NCBI GenBank assembly: GCA_030148025.1
Contig: JASBUG010000027.1
Span: 1 to 64,000 of the forward strand
Source: Flavobacteriaceae bacterium
GTDB taxonomy: Bacteria; Bacteroidota; Bacteroidia; Flavobacteriales; Flavobacteriaceae
DNA length: 64,000 bases
Direction of reading: 5' to 3'
Shown here in pieces: positions 1 to 8,802 of this stretch. Position 1 is the stretch's first letter. Every line of letters begins with the position of its first letter. The notes beneath the pieces are model-generated. The model was not told where the DNA came from. It did not search any database and saw only the letters and a program-made list of their open reading frames with translations. The position numbers and the translations under genes are program-made.

Positions 1-1
1 G

Positions 2-472
2 ACTGTTAAAGGTAAATTAGGAGAATTAACGCAAGAGTTTGACGCTATTGCTGTTAAGGTAGAAGAAGGTAATGTTATTGTTGAGCGTTCGGCAGAGACT
101 AAAGAGCAAAAAGCTAAGCATGGTCTTTACAGAGCACTAATAAATAATATGGTTGAAGGTGTATCTAAAGGATTCACTAAAGAACTTGAATTAGTAGGGG
201 TAGGATATAGAGCAAGTAATCAAGGTAATAAACTTGATCTAGCTTTAGGTTTTTCTCATAATATTGTAATGAACATTGCTCCAGAAGTAAAGGTTGAAAC
301 AATATCAGAAAAAGGTAAAAACCCTATAGTTAAGTTAACTTCACACGATAAGCAACTTGTAGGTCAAGTAGCGGCAAAGATTCGTTCTTTCCGTAAGCCA
401 GAGCCATACAAAGGAAAAGGTGTTAAGTTTGTAGGTGAAGAAATTAGAAGAAAAGCAGGTAAATCAGCTTAA
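2..472 (+). CDS. rplF: 50S ribosomal protein L6 (uL6), 5' end cut by window edge
   Basis: This is the C-terminal 156 residues of L6, a large-subunit protein near the factor-binding site. The frame is open from base 2 and runs into the typical L6 segment GFTKELELVGVGYRA and the C-terminal KPEPYKGKGV motif, then a basic tail. A methionine at 149 is internal to the L6 fold and is not a start. About 25 residues are missing compared with the usual 180. The next gene, rplR, follows after 10 bases, as in the spc operon of most bacteria. Confidence 0.97.
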   Translation, partial: TVKGKLGELTQEFDAIAVKVEEGNVIVERSAETKEQKAKHGLYRALINNMVEGVSKGFTKELELVGVGYRASNQGNKLDLALGFSHNIVMNIAPEVKVETISEKGKNPIVKLTSHDKQLVGQVAAKIRSFRKPEPYKGKGVKFVGEEIRRKAGKSA

Positions 473-482
473 TAATTAAGTT

Positions 483-839
483 ATGGCATTATCAAAGAAC
501 GATAGAAGACAAAGAATTAAAAACAGAATTCGCAAGATAGTTGTTGGAACAGCAACACAACCTAGATTATCTGTTTTTAGAAGTAATAAAGAGATTTACG
601 CTCAAATAGTAGATGACGTAACTGGTAAAACAATCAGCGCTGCATCTTCAAGAGATAAAGACATTAGTTCTGCAAAAGGAACCAAGACTGAAATTGCTGC
701 ATTAGTAGGTAAAAGTGTTGCCGAAAAAGCATTAAAGGCAGGGGTAGAAAAAATCGCTTTCGATAGAGGTGGTTATTTATATCATGGTAGAGTAAAATCA
801 TTAGCTGAAGGAGCTAGAGAAGCAGGACTTAAATTCTAA
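483..839 (+). CDS. rplR: 50S ribosomal protein L18 (uL18)
   Basis: L18 binds 5S rRNA and helps attach it to the large subunit. The 118-residue product has the expected length, a very basic N-terminus ([14 protein letters not shown]), the [19 protein letters not shown] core and the C-terminal [24 protein letters not shown] signature region. It sits between rplF and rpsE in the canonical spc order with short gaps of 10 and 6 bases, so it is surely co-transcribed. Confidence 0.97.
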   Translation: MALSKNDRRQRIKNRIRKIVVGTATQPRLSVFRSNKEIYAQIVDDVTGKTISAASSRDKDISSAKGTKTEIAALVGKSVAEKALKAGVEKIAFDRGGYLYHGRVKSLAEGAREAGLKF

Positions 840-845
840 GAAATT

Positions 846-1370
846 ATGTATCAGAAATACAAAAGCGCAGAGTTAGTAAAACCAAGTGGATTAGATCTTA
901 AAGATCGTTTAGTTGGTGTACAAAGAGTTACAAAAGTAACTAAAGGTGGTAGAGCATTTGGTTTCTCGGCAATCGTAGTGGTTGGTGATGAAGCTGGTGT
1001 TGTAGGACATGGTTTAGGAAAATCTAAAGATGTTGCTAGTGCAATTGCAAAAGCAGTAGAAGATGCTAAGAAAAACCTTGTTCGTATTCCTCTTGTAAAA
1101 GGAACATTACCGCACGAACAAAAAGGAAAATTTGGTGGAGCTAGAGTAAACATTATTCCTGCCGCTCCTGGTACAGGGGTAATTGCTGGTGGTGCTGTAC
1201 GTACAGTATTAGAAGCAGTTGGGGTACATGATGTATTATCTAAGTCTCAAGGTTCTTCAAACCCTCATAACGTTGTAAAAGCAACATTTGATGCTTTATT
1301 ACAATTAAGAGATGCAAGAACAATTGCCAGAGATCGAGGAATTTCTTTAGAAAAAGTTTTTAACGGATAA
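846..1370 (+). CDS. rpsE: 30S ribosomal protein S5 (uS5)
   Basis: S5 lies at the back of the small subunit near the mRNA entry and supports decoding fidelity. The 174-residue product has the N-terminal double-stranded RNA-binding domain ([19 protein letters not shown]) and the C-terminal domain with [11 protein letters not shown]-like residues ([14 protein letters not shown]) and [12 protein letters not shown]. Length is normal. It starts 6 bases after rplR; rpmD follows after 11 bases. An opposite-strand reading frame inside it is only a shadow. Confidence 0.97.
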   Translation: MYQKYKSAELVKPSGLDLKDRLVGVQRVTKVTKGGRAFGFSAIVVVGDEAGVVGHGLGKSKDVASAIAKAVEDAKKNLVRIPLVKGTLPHEQKGKFGGARVNIIPAAPGTGVIAGGAVRTVLEAVGVHDVLSKSQGSSNPHNVVKATFDALLQLRDARTIARDRGISLEKVFNG

Positions 1371-1381
1371 TTAAGGATATC

Positions 1382-1561
1382 ATGGCAAAGATTAAAGTAA
1401 CAAAACAAAAAAGTGCGATCAATCGCTCATTAAGACAAAAAAGAACTTTAGAAGCTCTTGGTCTTAGAAAAATTGGTCAAACTGTAGAGCACGATGCCAC
1501 GCCAAACATCCTTGGTATGGTTAATAAAGTTAAACATTTAGTTTCTGTTGAAGAAGCTTAA
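1382..1561 (+). CDS. rpmD: 50S ribosomal protein L30 (uL30)
   Basis: This small gene encodes 59 residues beginning MAKIKVTKQKSAINRS and containing LEALGLRKIGQTVEH, the hallmark of bacterial L30, which contacts 23S rRNA domain II. It lies in the canonical place between rpsE and rplO. The start ATG follows rpsE by 11 bases, and the stop TAA is 13 bases before the likely rplO start. Confidence 0.95.
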   Translation: MAKIKVTKQKSAINRSLRQKRTLEALGLRKIGQTVEHDATPNILGMVNKVKHLVSVEEA

Positions 1562-1574
1562 AAATAAAACTGAA

Positions 1575-2027
1575 ATGGATTTAAGTAATTTAAAACCTGC
1601 AGAAGGTTCAGTTAACAATAACAGTAAGCGCGTAGGTCGCGGTCAAGGATCTGGAAAAGGTGGTACTGCTACAAGAGGTCACAAAGGAGCGAAGTCTCGT
1701 TCAGGATATTCTAGAAAACTTGGTTTTGAAGGTGGGCAAATGCCACTTCAAAGACGTGTGCCTAAGTTTGGTTTTACGAACATTAACCGTAAAGAATATC
1801 AAGGAATTAATCTTGATACTTTACAACAAATGGTTGACGATAAGAAAATAAAAGATACAGCAGATTTAGATACATTTGTAACTTTCCGTTTAGCTGGCAA
1901 AAATGAGCTAGTTAAAATTTTAGGAAGAGGAGAATTAAAAGCTAAATTAAAAGTATCTGCTCATAAATTTACTGCTTCAGCAAAAGCTGCTATTGAAGCT
2001 GCTGGAGGAGAAGCTGTAACTTTATAA
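1575..2027 (+). CDS. rplO: 50S ribosomal protein L15 (uL15)
   Basis: L15 is a late-assembly large-subunit protein. The product of 150 residues opens MDLSNLKPAEGS and carries the basic glycine-rich segment typical of L15 (VGRGQGSGKGGTATRGHKG) and GFEGGQMPLQRRVPKFGF. An ATG nine codons upstream (1548) would overlap the end of rpmD and add residues unlike L15, so 1575 is preferred. secY follows after 17 bases. Confidence 0.96.
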   Translation: MDLSNLKPAEGSVNNNSKRVGRGQGSGKGGTATRGHKGAKSRSGYSRKLGFEGGQMPLQRRVPKFGFTNINRKEYQGINLDTLQQMVDDKKIKDTADLDTFVTFRLAGKNELVKILGRGELKAKLKVSAHKFTASAKAAIEAAGGEAVTL

Positions 2028-2044
2028 AAAGACCCAACTAGACA

Positions 2045-3394
2045 ATGAAATTAATAGAAACTTTAAAGAATGTTTGGAAAATTACGGAATTAAAAGACCG
2101 TATTATATTAACCTTAGGTATGCTTTTAGTATACCGTTTTGGAGCACAAGTAGTGCTACCAGGTATAGATGCTAGTAAATTAGGAGCCTTAGGTGATAAC
2201 ACAGAACAAGGGCTTTTAGGATTACTTAACGCTTTTACAGGAGGAGCTTTTGCTAATGCTTCTGTATTTGCATTAGGAATTATGCCTTATATCTCTGCAT
2301 CGATTGTAGTGCAGTTAATGGGAATTGCAATTCCTTATTTACAAAAACTACAAAAAGAAGGTGCTAGTGGTCAAAAGAAGATTACTCAAATAACACGATG
2401 GTTAACTATTGCAATATGTATGGTTCAAGCACCTGGTTATTTAGTAAGTTTACCTAGTTTAGGTATTCCTCAAGAAGCATTTTTACTTGGTCAAGGTGGT
2501 CTATTCTACTTCTCGTCTATAGTTATTTTAGTAACTGGTTGTATTTTTGCAATGTGGTTAGGTGAAAAAATTACAGACAAAGGTATTGGTAACGGTATTT
2601 CGTTATTAATTATGGTAGGTATTATAGCTACGTTACCACAATCATTCATTCAAGAATATGTTTCTAGAGTAACAGAGTCTAATGGTGGTTTAATTATGAT
2701 TTTAATTGAACTTGTAATTTGGATGGTTATCATTATGGCCTCTGTATTGTTAGTAATGGCAGTGCGTAAAATTGCAGTTCAATATGCTAGACGTACAGCG
2801 TCTGGTGGATATGAAAAAAATGTTTTTGGATCTAGACAATACATTCCTTTAAAACTTAATGCATCAGGTGTAATGCCAATCATTTTTGCACAAGCAATTA
2901 TGTTTGTACCTGGTTTAATTGGTGGAATGGATTTTATGAAAGATTCGAGTGTTGGACAATGGCTACAAGCTCAGTTCTCTGATATTTTTGGATTATGGTA
3001 CAACATAGTATTTGCATTATTAATTATAGTATTTACGTATTTCTATACGGCAATTACGGTACCAACAAATAAAATGGCAGATGACCTGAAACGTAGTGGT
3101 GGATTTATTCCAGGAATACGTCCGGGATCTGAAACATCTGAATACTTAGATAAGATAATGTCACAAATAACATTACCTGGTTCAATATTCTTAGCCTTAA
3201 TAGCAGTGTTCCCTGCATTTATTGTTAAGTTAATGAACGTACAACAGGGATGGGCATTATTCTTTGGAGGTACTTCATTATTAATTATGGTTGGAGTTGC
3301 AATCGACACAATGCAACAGGTAAATTCATACTTGTTGAATAAACATTATGATGGCTTGATGAAGACTGGTAAAAATAGAAAAGCAACAGCTTAA
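2045..3394 (+). CDS. secY: Preprotein translocase subunit SecY
   Basis: SecY forms the protein-conducting channel of the inner membrane with SecE and SecG. The 449-residue product has the ten hydrophobic segments expected, the plug/TM2 region with [14 protein letters not shown], the cytoplasmic loop with RRTASGG followed by the family motif [15 protein letters not shown], and [10 protein letters not shown] before TM9. Length is normal for Bacteroidota. It follows rplO by 17 bases and precedes infA by 10, matching the spc operon. Essential gene; no sign of damage. Confidence 0.97.
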   Translation: MKLIETLKNVWKITELKDRIILTLGMLLVYRFGAQVVLPGIDASKLGALGDNTEQGLLGLLNAFTGGAFANASVFALGIMPYISASIVVQLMGIAIPYLQKLQKEGASGQKKITQITRWLTIAICMVQAPGYLVSLPSLGIPQEAFLLGQGGLFYFSSIVILVTGCIFAMWLGEKITDKGIGNGISLLIMVGIIATLPQSFIQEYVSRVTESNGGLIMILIELVIWMVIIMASVLLVMAVRKIAVQYARRTASGGYEKNVFGSRQYIPLKLNASGVMPIIFAQAIMFVPGLIGGMDFMKDSSVGQWLQAQFSDIFGLWYNIVFALLIIVFTYFYTAITVPTNKMADDLKRSGGFIPGIRPGSETSEYLDKIMSQITLPGSIFLALIAVFPAFIVKLMNVQQGWALFFGGTSLLIMVGVAIDTMQQVNSYLLNKHYDGLMKTGKNRKATA

Positions 3395-3404
3395 TATATA
3401 TACT

Positions 3405-3620
3405 ATGGCAAAACAAGCAGCAATAGAACAAGACGGAACAATTATAGAAGCATTATCTAATGCTATGTTTCGTGTTGAATTAGAAAATGGTCACATTGTG
3501 ACTGCACATATTTCTGGTAAAATGCGTATGCATTATATTAAGTTGTTACCAGGAGATAAAGTAAAATTAGAAATGAGTCCTTACGATTTATCTAAGGCGA
3601 GAATAACTTATAGATACTAA
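3405..3620 (+). CDS. infA: Translation initiation factor IF-1
   Basis: IF-1 binds the ribosomal A site during initiation and works with IF-2 and IF-3. The 71-residue product is a single OB-fold protein with the family core [23 protein letters not shown] and a C-terminal [11 protein letters not shown], one residue shorter than the usual 72. It lies between secY and rpmJ, a common place in Bacteroidota and Firmicutes. Confidence 0.97.
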   Translation: MAKQAAIEQDGTIIEALSNAMFRVELENGHIVTAHISGKMRMHYIKLLPGDKVKLEMSPYDLSKARITYRY

Positions 3621-3624
3621 TACG

Positions 3625-3741
3625 ATGAAAGTAAGAGCATCAGTAAAAAAGAGAAGCGCAGATTGTAAAATTGTGCGTAGAAAAGGTAGACTTTACGTAA
3701 TCAACAAAAAGAATCCTAGATTCAAACAAAGACAAGGTTAA
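3625..3741 (+). CDS. rpmJ: 50S ribosomal protein L36 (bL36), zinc-free form
   Basis: A 38-codon gene that starts [10 protein letters not shown] and ends NPRFKQRQG, both diagnostic of bL36. Only one of the four zinc ligands of the classical protein is kept: Cys14 is present, but the positions equivalent to Cys11, Cys27 and His33 are Ser, Asn and Phe. It is therefore the C-minus version that cannot hold a zinc ribbon. It begins 4 bases after infA and ends just before the first heptamer-repeat hairpin. Confidence 0.95.
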   Translation: MKVRASVKKRSADCKIVRRKGRLYVINKKNPRFKQRQG

Positions 3742-3751
3742 AAAAGACACG

Positions 3752-3838
3752 AGTCATTAGTAATTAGTAGTTAGATGAATCTGTTTGAAATAGAAATGTT
3801 TAGGATTCTAACAACTAAAAGCTAACAGCTAAAAACTA
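3752..3838 (+). repeat. Heptamer-repeat hairpin, copy A (rpmJ-rpsM gap)
   Basis: The left arm holds NNNTTAG heptamers (ATTAGTA, ATTAGTA, GTTAGAT); the right arm holds CTAANNN heptamers (CTAACAA, CTAAAAG, CTAACAG, CTAAAAA). The arms pair over about 18 bases with few mismatches, and the centre has a second short pairing GAATC/GATTC. A near-identical copy lies after rpsM. It sits in the untranslated gap directly before the rpsM start at 3846. Role unknown; it could be a mobile-type intergenic repeat or an RNA element. Confidence 0.8.
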
Positions 3839-3845
3839 AAAAAAT

Positions 3846-4220
3846 ATGGCAAGAATTGCAGGTGTAGACATACCAAAACACAAAAGAGGAGTTATCTCTT
3901 TAACTTATATCTACGGAGTAGGTAGAAGTAGAGCAAAAGAAATATTAGCTACTGCTAAAGTAGATGAGAGTACTAAAGTATCAGATTGGACTGATGAAGA
4001 GATCAGCAACATTCGTGCAGCAGTAGGTTCATATACTATTGAGGGTGAATTACGTTCTGAAACGCAATTAAACATTAAGCGATTAATGGATATTGGATGT
4101 TACAGAGGTATTCGTCATAGAGCGGGTCTTCCATTAAGAGGACAACGTACTAAGAACAACTCAAGAACTAGAAAAGGTAGAAGAAAAACAGTTGCTAACA
4201 AAAAGAAAGTAACTAAATAA
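3846..4220 (+). CDS. rpsM: 30S ribosomal protein S13 (uS13)
   Basis: S13 sits in the head of the small subunit, contacts the P-site tRNA and forms the B1 bridges to L5. The 124-residue product begins [26 protein letters not shown] and ends with the basic stretch [18 protein letters not shown], as expected. It is flanked on both sides by the same heptamer-repeat hairpin, which leaves gaps of 104 and 110 bases, unusually large for this operon. Confidence 0.97.
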   Translation: MARIAGVDIPKHKRGVISLTYIYGVGRSRAKEILATAKVDESTKVSDWTDEEISNIRAAVGSYTIEGELRSETQLNIKRLMDIGCYRGIRHRAGLPLRGQRTKNNSRTRKGRRKTVANKKKVTK

Positions 4221-4228
4221 TAATTAAT

Positions 4229-4322
4229 TAGACATTAGTCATTAGTAATTAGACGTTAGACCGAATCTGTTTGAAATGTAAAAGTTTAGGATTCTAACAA
4301 CTAAAAGCTAACAACTAGAAAC
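4229..4322 (+). repeat. Heptamer-repeat hairpin, copy B (rpsM-rpsK gap)
   Basis: The left arm holds five tandem heptamers of the form NTTAGNN (ATTAGAC, ATTAGTC, ATTAGTA, ATTAGAC, GTTAGAC); the right arm repeats CTAAxxx units. The central block with GAATCTGTTTGAAAT and GTTTAGGATTCTAACAAC is almost the same as in copy A, 480 bases upstream. It ends 8 bases before rpsK. The two copies together make a direct repeat around rpsM. Confidence 0.8.
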
Positions 4323-4330
4323 AAAAAACA

Positions 4331-4714
4331 ATGGCAAAGTCAAGTACTAAAAAACGTAAAGTTATAGTAGAAGCTACGGGAGAAGCACATATTACTGCTT
4401 CTTTCAATAACATTATCATATCTCTTACCAATAAAAAAGGTGACGTGATTTCATGGTCATCTGCTGGTAAAATGGGATTTAGAGGATCTAAGAAAAATAC
4501 ACCTTATGCTGCACAGTTAGCAGCAGAAGATGCTTTAGAAGTAGCTAAAGAAGCTGGTTTAAAGAAAGTAAAAGTATATGTTAAAGGTCCAGGTAATGGT
4601 AGAGAATCTGCAATTAGATCAATCCATAATGGTGGTATAGAAGTTACTGAAATTATTGATGTAACACCAACACCACATAATGGATGTAGACCTCCAAAAC
4701 GTAGAAGAGTTTAA
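4331..4714 (+). CDS. rpsK: 30S ribosomal protein S11 (uS11)
   Basis: S11 forms part of the platform and the mRNA exit region near the 3' end of 16S rRNA. The 127-residue product has [45 protein letters not shown] and the C-terminal [18 protein letters not shown], all signature segments. Alpha-operon position is normal. Two small dyads (TGTTGAA/TTCAACA at 4719-4737 and AAGAGAAT/ATTCCTCTT at 4751-4776) follow the stop codon and may slow or end transcription before the rpsD promoter. Confidence 0.97.
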   Translation: MAKSSTKKRKVIVEATGEAHITASFNNIIISLTNKKGDVISWSSAGKMGFRGSKKNTPYAAQLAAEDALEVAKEAGLKKVKVYVKGPGNGRESAIRSIHNGGIEVTEIIDVTPTPHNGCRPPKRRRV

Positions 4715-4775
4715 TATTTGTTGAACTAGTTTCAACATCTATATAAATAGAAGAGAATTATTTAAAGATTCCTCT

Positions 4776-4784
4776 TATATTTGC
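4776..4784 (+). promoter_or_regulatory. Candidate rpsD promoter, -7 element TATATTTGC
   Basis: The element is a perfect match to the Bacteroidota -7 consensus TAnnTTTG followed by C. It lies 148 bases before rpsD, inside an otherwise co-directional ribosomal operon, and the expected start of transcription falls right at the foot of the first leader hairpin. No clear TTG -33 box was found at the usual distance. Confidence 0.55.
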
Positions 4785-4793
4785 AAAAATTTT

Positions 4794-4917
4794 ACTGAAA
4801 CGTGCCTTTAAATTAAAAATAAAGGTCGTTTCAGTTTTATAATAATTAAGTATAACAACGAGAGATCAATAGTTATCGAAGGATTTAACAATTAGACCTG
4901 AATTCATAACTACTCTC
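4794..4917 (+). promoter_or_regulatory. Structured rpsD leader with two hairpins
   Basis: Hairpin 1 pairs ACTGAAACG (4794-4802) with CGTTTCAGT (4827-4835) and, inside it, CCTTTA with TAAAGG. It is followed by a short T run. Hairpin 2 pairs GAGAG (4860-4864) with CTCTC (4913-4917) and TAGTTAT (4870-4876) with ATAACTA (4906-4912), leaving a 5-base bulge. It ends 14 bases before the rpsD ATG. The layout suits an autoregulatory leader; S4 is the known repressor of the alpha operon in other bacteria. That this RNA binds S4 is inference. Confidence 0.55.
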
Positions 4918-4931
4918 ACAACAAATTAGAA

Positions 4932-5537
4932 ATGGCAAGATATACTGGTCCTAAAACTAAGATCGCACGTAAATTCGGTGAAGCAATCTTTGGAGAAGAT
5001 AAATCTTTTGAAAAAAGAAATTACCCTCCAGGACAACACGGAAACAACAGAAGACGTGGGAAGAAATCAGAGTACGCTATCCAGTTAATGGAAAAGCAAA
5101 AAGCAAAATACACTTACGGTATTTTAGAACGTCAATTTAGAAACATGTTTAAAAAGGCAACTGCAGCTCCTGGAATTACAGGTGAAGTATTGTTACAATT
5201 ATGTGAGTCTAGATTAGACAACGTTGTATTTAGAATGGGATTATCTCGTTCTAGAAGAGGTGCAAGACAATTAGTATCTCACAGACATATTACTGTAAAT
5301 GGTGAAATCGTAAATGTACCATCTTATTCTTTAAAAGCTGGAGATGTTGTTGCAGTTAGAGAAAAATCTAAATCTCTAGAAGCTATTGAAAATGCATTAG
5401 CAGGTTCAAGCAATGTTTACGAATGGATTACATGGAATAACGATACTAAGGAAGGAACATTTGTTTCTATTCCTGCTAGAGTTCAAATTCCAGAGAACAT
5501 CAACGAGCAGTTCATCGTCGAATTATATTCTAAATAA
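4932..5537 (+). CDS. rpsD: 30S ribosomal protein S4 (uS4)
   Basis: S4 nucleates small-subunit assembly by binding the 5' domain of 16S rRNA. The 201-residue product starts [16 protein letters not shown] and lacks the four N-terminal zinc cysteines of the C-plus type. The S4 RNA-binding domain is clear ([33 protein letters not shown]). A long 217-base upstream gap carries its own promoter-like site and a structured leader, unlike the tight spacing of the spc genes. Confidence 0.97.
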   Translation: MARYTGPKTKIARKFGEAIFGEDKSFEKRNYPPGQHGNNRRRGKKSEYAIQLMEKQKAKYTYGILERQFRNMFKKATAAPGITGEVLLQLCESRLDNVVFRMGLSRSRRGARQLVSHRHITVNGEIVNVPSYSLKAGDVVAVREKSKSLEAIENALAGSSNVYEWITWNNDTKEGTFVSIPARVQIPENINEQFIVELYSK

Positions 5538-5634
5538 TAAATTAATCATATTGGTATTTGGCCAAAGGGTGTATTAGTATTTTCTTCACACTTTTAGACC
5601 GCGCAACCAAATAACAATTAAAACGAAGAAAAAT

Positions 5635-6627
5635 ATGGCAATTTTAAATTTTCAAAAGCCCGATAAAGTAATCATGATCGATTCTACCGATTCTGAAGGT
5701 AAATTTGAGTTTAGACCTTTAGAACCTGGTTACGGATTAACAGTAGGGAATGCTTTAAGAAGAGTTTTATTATCTTCTTTAGAAGGATTCGCGATTACAT
5801 CGGTTAGAATTGAAGGTGTAGAGCATGAATTCTCTACAATTGCAGGTGTAGTAGAAGATGTAACAGAAATTATACTTAACTTAAAACAAGTTCGTTTTAA
5901 GCGCCAAATAGATGAAATTGATAACGAGTCTGTATCTATTTCAATTTCTGGTCAAGAGCAAATTACTGCTGGAGACTTCCAGAAGTTTATTTCAGGATTC
6001 CAAGTGTTAAATTCAGATCTAGTAATCTGTAACCTTGATCCTAAAGTAAGCATCAATATGGAAATTACTATAGAAAAAGGTAGAGGATATGTTCCTGCTG
6101 AAGAAAACAAAAAAGCTACAGCACCAATGGGAACTATCTTTACAGATTCTATTTACACACCAATAAAAAATGTAAAGTATAGTGTTGAGAACTTTCGTGT
6201 AGAGCAAAAAACTGATTACGAAAAGTTAATTTTCGAGATCGACACAGACGGTTCAATAAACCCACAAGATGCTTTAACAGAAGCAGCAAAAATATTAATC
6301 CACCACTTCATGTTATTCTCTGATGAGCGTATTACATTAGAAGCTGATGAGATTGCACAAACTGAAACTTATGATGAAGAATCACTTCACATGCGTCAGT
6401 TATTAAAAACTAAGTTAATTGATATGGACTTATCTGTTCGTGCACTTAACTGTTTAAAAGCTGCTGAAGTTGATACTTTAGGTGACTTAGTATCATTCAA
6501 CAAAAATGACCTAATGAAGTTCCGTAACTTTGGTAAGAAATCTTTAACAGAGCTTGAAGAGCTTGTAAATGTTAAAGGACTTAACTTCGGAATGGATTTA
6601 AGCAAATATAAATTAGATAAAGATTAA
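5635..6627 (+). CDS. rpoA: DNA-directed RNA polymerase subunit alpha
   Basis: Alpha dimerises to start RNA polymerase assembly, and its C-terminal domain contacts regulators and upstream DNA. The 330-residue product has the N-terminal assembly domain ([28 protein letters not shown]) and an alpha-CTD near residues 255-315 ([31 protein letters not shown]). It ends with an acidic-basic tail. The 97-base gap after rpsD shows only small dyads (TTGG/CCAA). Order rpsD-rpoA-rplQ is canonical. Confidence 0.97.
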   Translation: MAILNFQKPDKVIMIDSTDSEGKFEFRPLEPGYGLTVGNALRRVLLSSLEGFAITSVRIEGVEHEFSTIAGVVEDVTEIILNLKQVRFKRQIDEIDNESVSISISGQEQITAGDFQKFISGFQVLNSDLVICNLDPKVSINMEITIEKGRGYVPAEENKKATAPMGTIFTDSIYTPIKNVKYSVENFRVEQKTDYEKLIFEIDTDGSINPQDALTEAAKILIHHFMLFSDERITLEADEIAQTETYDEESLHMRQLLKTKLIDMDLSVRALNCLKAAEVDTLGDLVSFNKNDLMKFRNFGKKSLTELEELVNVKGLNFGMDLSKYKLDKD

Positions 6628-6689
6628 TTAATCATATTTTGCTCCTCGTATATAATCGGGTTTGGTAGCAAGATGATAAAACAAATGTC

Positions 6690-7166
6690 ATGAGACACGG
6701 AAAAAAAGTAAACCATTTAGGTAGAAAAACAGCCCACAGAAAAGCAATGTTAGCTAATATGGCTTGTTCATTAATTGAGCATAAACGTATTAACACAACA
6801 GTAGCTAAAGCAAAAGCGTTAAAGCAGTTTGTTGAACCAATGATTACAAAATCAAAGGAAGATACAACTCACAACAGACGTATTGTATTTAGTCGTTTAA
6901 GACAAAAAGAAGCTGTTGCTGAATTGTTTAGAGAAGTAGCTGCAAAAGTTGGTGATCGTCCAGGAGGTTATACAAGAATTATTAAACTTGGTAATCGTCT
7001 AGGTGATAACGCTGATATGGCTATGATCGAGCTTGTAGATTATAACGAAATTTATAACGCAGGTAAAGAGAAGAAGAAAACAACTAGAAGAAGTAGAAGA
7101 GGTGGTAAGAAAGCTGCTCCTGCTGCTCCAGTTGCTGAAACTAAAGCTACAAACGAAGAAGAGTAG
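6690..7166 (+). CDS. rplQ: 50S ribosomal protein L17 (bL17) with C-terminal extension
   Basis: L17 lies near the peptide exit tunnel. The first 120 residues are typical ([47 protein letters not shown]). They are followed by an extension of about 35 residues, first basic ([17 protein letters not shown]) and then acidic (TNEEE), of a kind common in Bacteroidota; this makes the protein 158 residues against 127 in E. coli. It is the last gene of the operon and is followed by a strong terminator. Confidence 0.97.
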   Translation: MRHGKKVNHLGRKTAHRKAMLANMACSLIEHKRINTTVAKAKALKQFVEPMITKSKEDTTHNRRIVFSRLRQKEAVAELFREVAAKVGDRPGGYTRIIKLGNRLGDNADMAMIELVDYNEIYNAGKEKKKTTRRSRRGGKKAAPAAPVAETKATNEEE

Positions 7167-7188
7167 ACTTAAGTTTATCAAATAGATT

Positions 7189-7223
7189 AAAAAAGGCAAA
7201 CCAAAAAGGTTTGCCTTTTTTTT
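7189..7223 (+). terminator. Rho-independent terminator after rplQ
   Basis: AAAAGGCAAACC (7191-7202) pairs with GGTTTGCCTTTT (7208-7219) around a five-A loop and is followed by a run of T. It closes the spc-alpha operon. Confidence 0.9.
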
Positions 7224-7262
7224 GTAATTTTCTATAGATTAAAATTGTCTAACAAATACGCT

Positions 7263-7988
7263 ATGAAAATTAAAAACGTCCTTAAGCTATTAGTATGTGT
7301 TTTTATCAATACTATTTTATCAGCCCAAAGTGCACAAAATGGTACTGGTATATTAGTTGTAAATAATGATTTAATGAAAGGAGGACAACTTAGTTCAAGC
7401 CAATTAGGGTTTTTAAATAGCAGATTAAAAAGTTCAACTATATTTTCAAATCGATATAACGGAACACCATTCTTGTTTGATAATTGGAATAAGAAAGCGA
7501 CAGTATATATTAAAGGTAAAAGTTATGCAGTAAATAATGTAAACTATAATATTCAAGAGGATAGATTTTTTACTAAGATAGACACTGATTCGCTTTTAGT
7601 ATTTGATTTTCGACATATTGATAAAATAGTTGTTGATAACAGGGAGTTTGTTGATCTATACAATAACGATAAGAGAGAGAACAATATTTATGAAGTCATT
7701 TTTAGAAATAAAGAGTTTAACATATTGAAAGCATTTTCTATTAGTTTAACAGAACCAAAACAGGCTCCTGGCGCAGGTATTGCAAAGCCCAATATAGCGA
7801 AGACAATTAAGTACTTTTATTATTCAAACAAAAAAATGAAGCCTTTAAGAATAAATAAAAAGAGTGTTTTAAAATTAGTAGGAGCTAATAATGAAGCTAA
7901 ACTTTTACGTTATATAAAGGCTAATAAACTATCATATAGAAAAGAGAGAGACCTTAAAAAAATGCTTGCTTTTATTTTAAATGACTAA
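7263..7988 (+). CDS. Secreted protein of unknown function, tandem paralog 1
   Basis: A 241-residue protein with a signal peptide (MKIKNVLKLLVCVF, cleavage near SAQ). It is the most distant of three tandem paralogs at 7.3-9.6 kb. All three share an order of segments: an [FY]LF[DE].W motif near residue 80, a central DSLLVFDFRHIDK/DKFVVNN-like strand pair, and a C-terminal KLVG...KANKLSYRKE.D..K.L block. The ATG at 7263 is preferred over a TTG six codons upstream because the signal peptide begins there. No catalytic motif is seen. The site between rplQ and carA may suggest constitutive envelope work, but function is unknown. Confidence 0.85.
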   Translation: MKIKNVLKLLVCVFINTILSAQSAQNGTGILVVNNDLMKGGQLSSSQLGFLNSRLKSSTIFSNRYNGTPFLFDNWNKKATVYIKGKSYAVNNVNYNIQEDRFFTKIDTDSLLVFDFRHIDKIVVDNREFVDLYNNDKRENNIYEVIFRNKEFNILKAFSISLTEPKQAPGAGIAKPNIAKTIKYFYYSNKKMKPLRINKKSVLKLVGANNEAKLLRYIKANKLSYRKERDLKKMLAFILND

Positions 7989-8036
7989 ATACTAATAGAG
8001 GCGATTCATATAAAAATTTATATTACTTAAGTTAAA

Positions 8037-8071
8037 AAGGGTAAACTTTATAAAGTTTACCCTTCTTTTTT
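8037..8071 (+). terminator. Perfect 14-base-arm terminator after paralog 1
   Basis: AAGGGTAAACTTTA (8037-8050) and TAAAGTTTACCCTT (8051-8064) form a perfect palindrome followed by CTTTTTT. It separates the first paralog from the second. Confidence 0.9.
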
Positions 8072-8112
8072 GTGGTATTTTTCTATTTTTAGCCAAAATT
8101 TTAAAAAATAAT

Positions 8113-8802
8113 ATGAAAACGATTTTGACCTTAGCAATTGCTCTTTCTTTTGGAGTAATTACAGCACAGAGTAATGTAAATACCTCTGCTACAATTTTTA
8201 ATGCAGGAAATGTTGGACAGAGTTCTTATGGAGCTTCTGCGTTTTATAAGAATCCTAAAAAAATAATTGAAGGAACTTCTTATTTATTTGAAAATTGGGA
8301 TAACTATGCAGTAATTGTTACAAATGATAAACAAAGATTTTCGTTAAAAAACATAAACCTAAATATGGATAGAAACGTGTTTGAATCGCGTGTTTCTGCA
8401 GATACTTTGTTTACTTTCAACTTTAATAATATAGATAAGTTTGTAGTGAATAACAGAGTTTTCAAAAACTTCTATTATGATGATGATAATAGAGTTTATG
8501 AAATGATTTATGAATCACCAGAGTTTTTAGTAATGAAAGGGCATAGAGTAGAATTAATTGAGAGTTCTGCAAATCCAATGGTTAATAGAAAAAATGATAG
8601 ATACGTAAGAAGACACTCTTATTTCCTTAAACAAGGAGATAAAATCAGACCATTTAAGTTAAAGAAGAAGCATGTGCTTAAATTAGTGGGAGGTGATAAA
8701 GAAAGAGCAGAAAGAATTATACAATATGTGAACAACAATAAACTTTCGTTTAAAAGGGAAGATGATGTTAGAAAAGTACTAGAATATAATGCTAAGAACT
8801 AG
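8113..8802 (+). CDS. Secreted protein of unknown function, tandem paralog 2
   Basis: 229 residues with a signal peptide (MKTILTLAIALSFGVITAQ). It is very close to the third paralog: both have the segment SLKNINLN, the pair TFNFNNIDKFVVNNRVFKN / TFSFNNIDRFVINNKVFKN, NPMVNRKN, and a basic C-terminus with NNKLSFKREDDV. The middle is predicted to be beta-rich and the last 60 residues alpha-helical, judged by eye. It has its own upstream gap with a TATTTTTAGC promoter-like element. No known family motif was recognised. Confidence 0.85.
   Translation: MKTILTLAIALSFGVITAQSNVNTSATIFNAGNVGQSSYGASAFYKNPKKIIEGTSYLFENWDNYAVIVTNDKQRFSLKNINLNMDRNVFESRVSADTLFTFNFNNIDKFVVNNRVFKNFYYDDDNRVYEMIYESPEFLVMKGHRVELIESSANPMVNRKNDRYVRRHSYFLKQGDKIRPFKLKKKHVLKLVGGDKERAERIIQYVNNNKLSFKREDDVRKVLEYNAKN

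Noticed and set aside
851-1153. Opposite-strand 100-codon reading frame within rpsE
   Set aside because: Fully inside a conserved ribosomal gene, with low-complexity composition and no start context; a coding shadow.
1548-1575. Longer rplO start at 1548
   Set aside because: It overlaps rpmD and adds residues not found in L15.
3752-4322. Heptamer repeats as a CRISPR array
   Set aside because: Units are 7 bases without spacers and the two arms are inverted, giving a hairpin rather than direct repeats with spacers.
7245-7263. TTG start of the first tandem paralog
   Set aside because: The signal peptide begins at the ATG at 7263, and the six extra residues look like translated leader.
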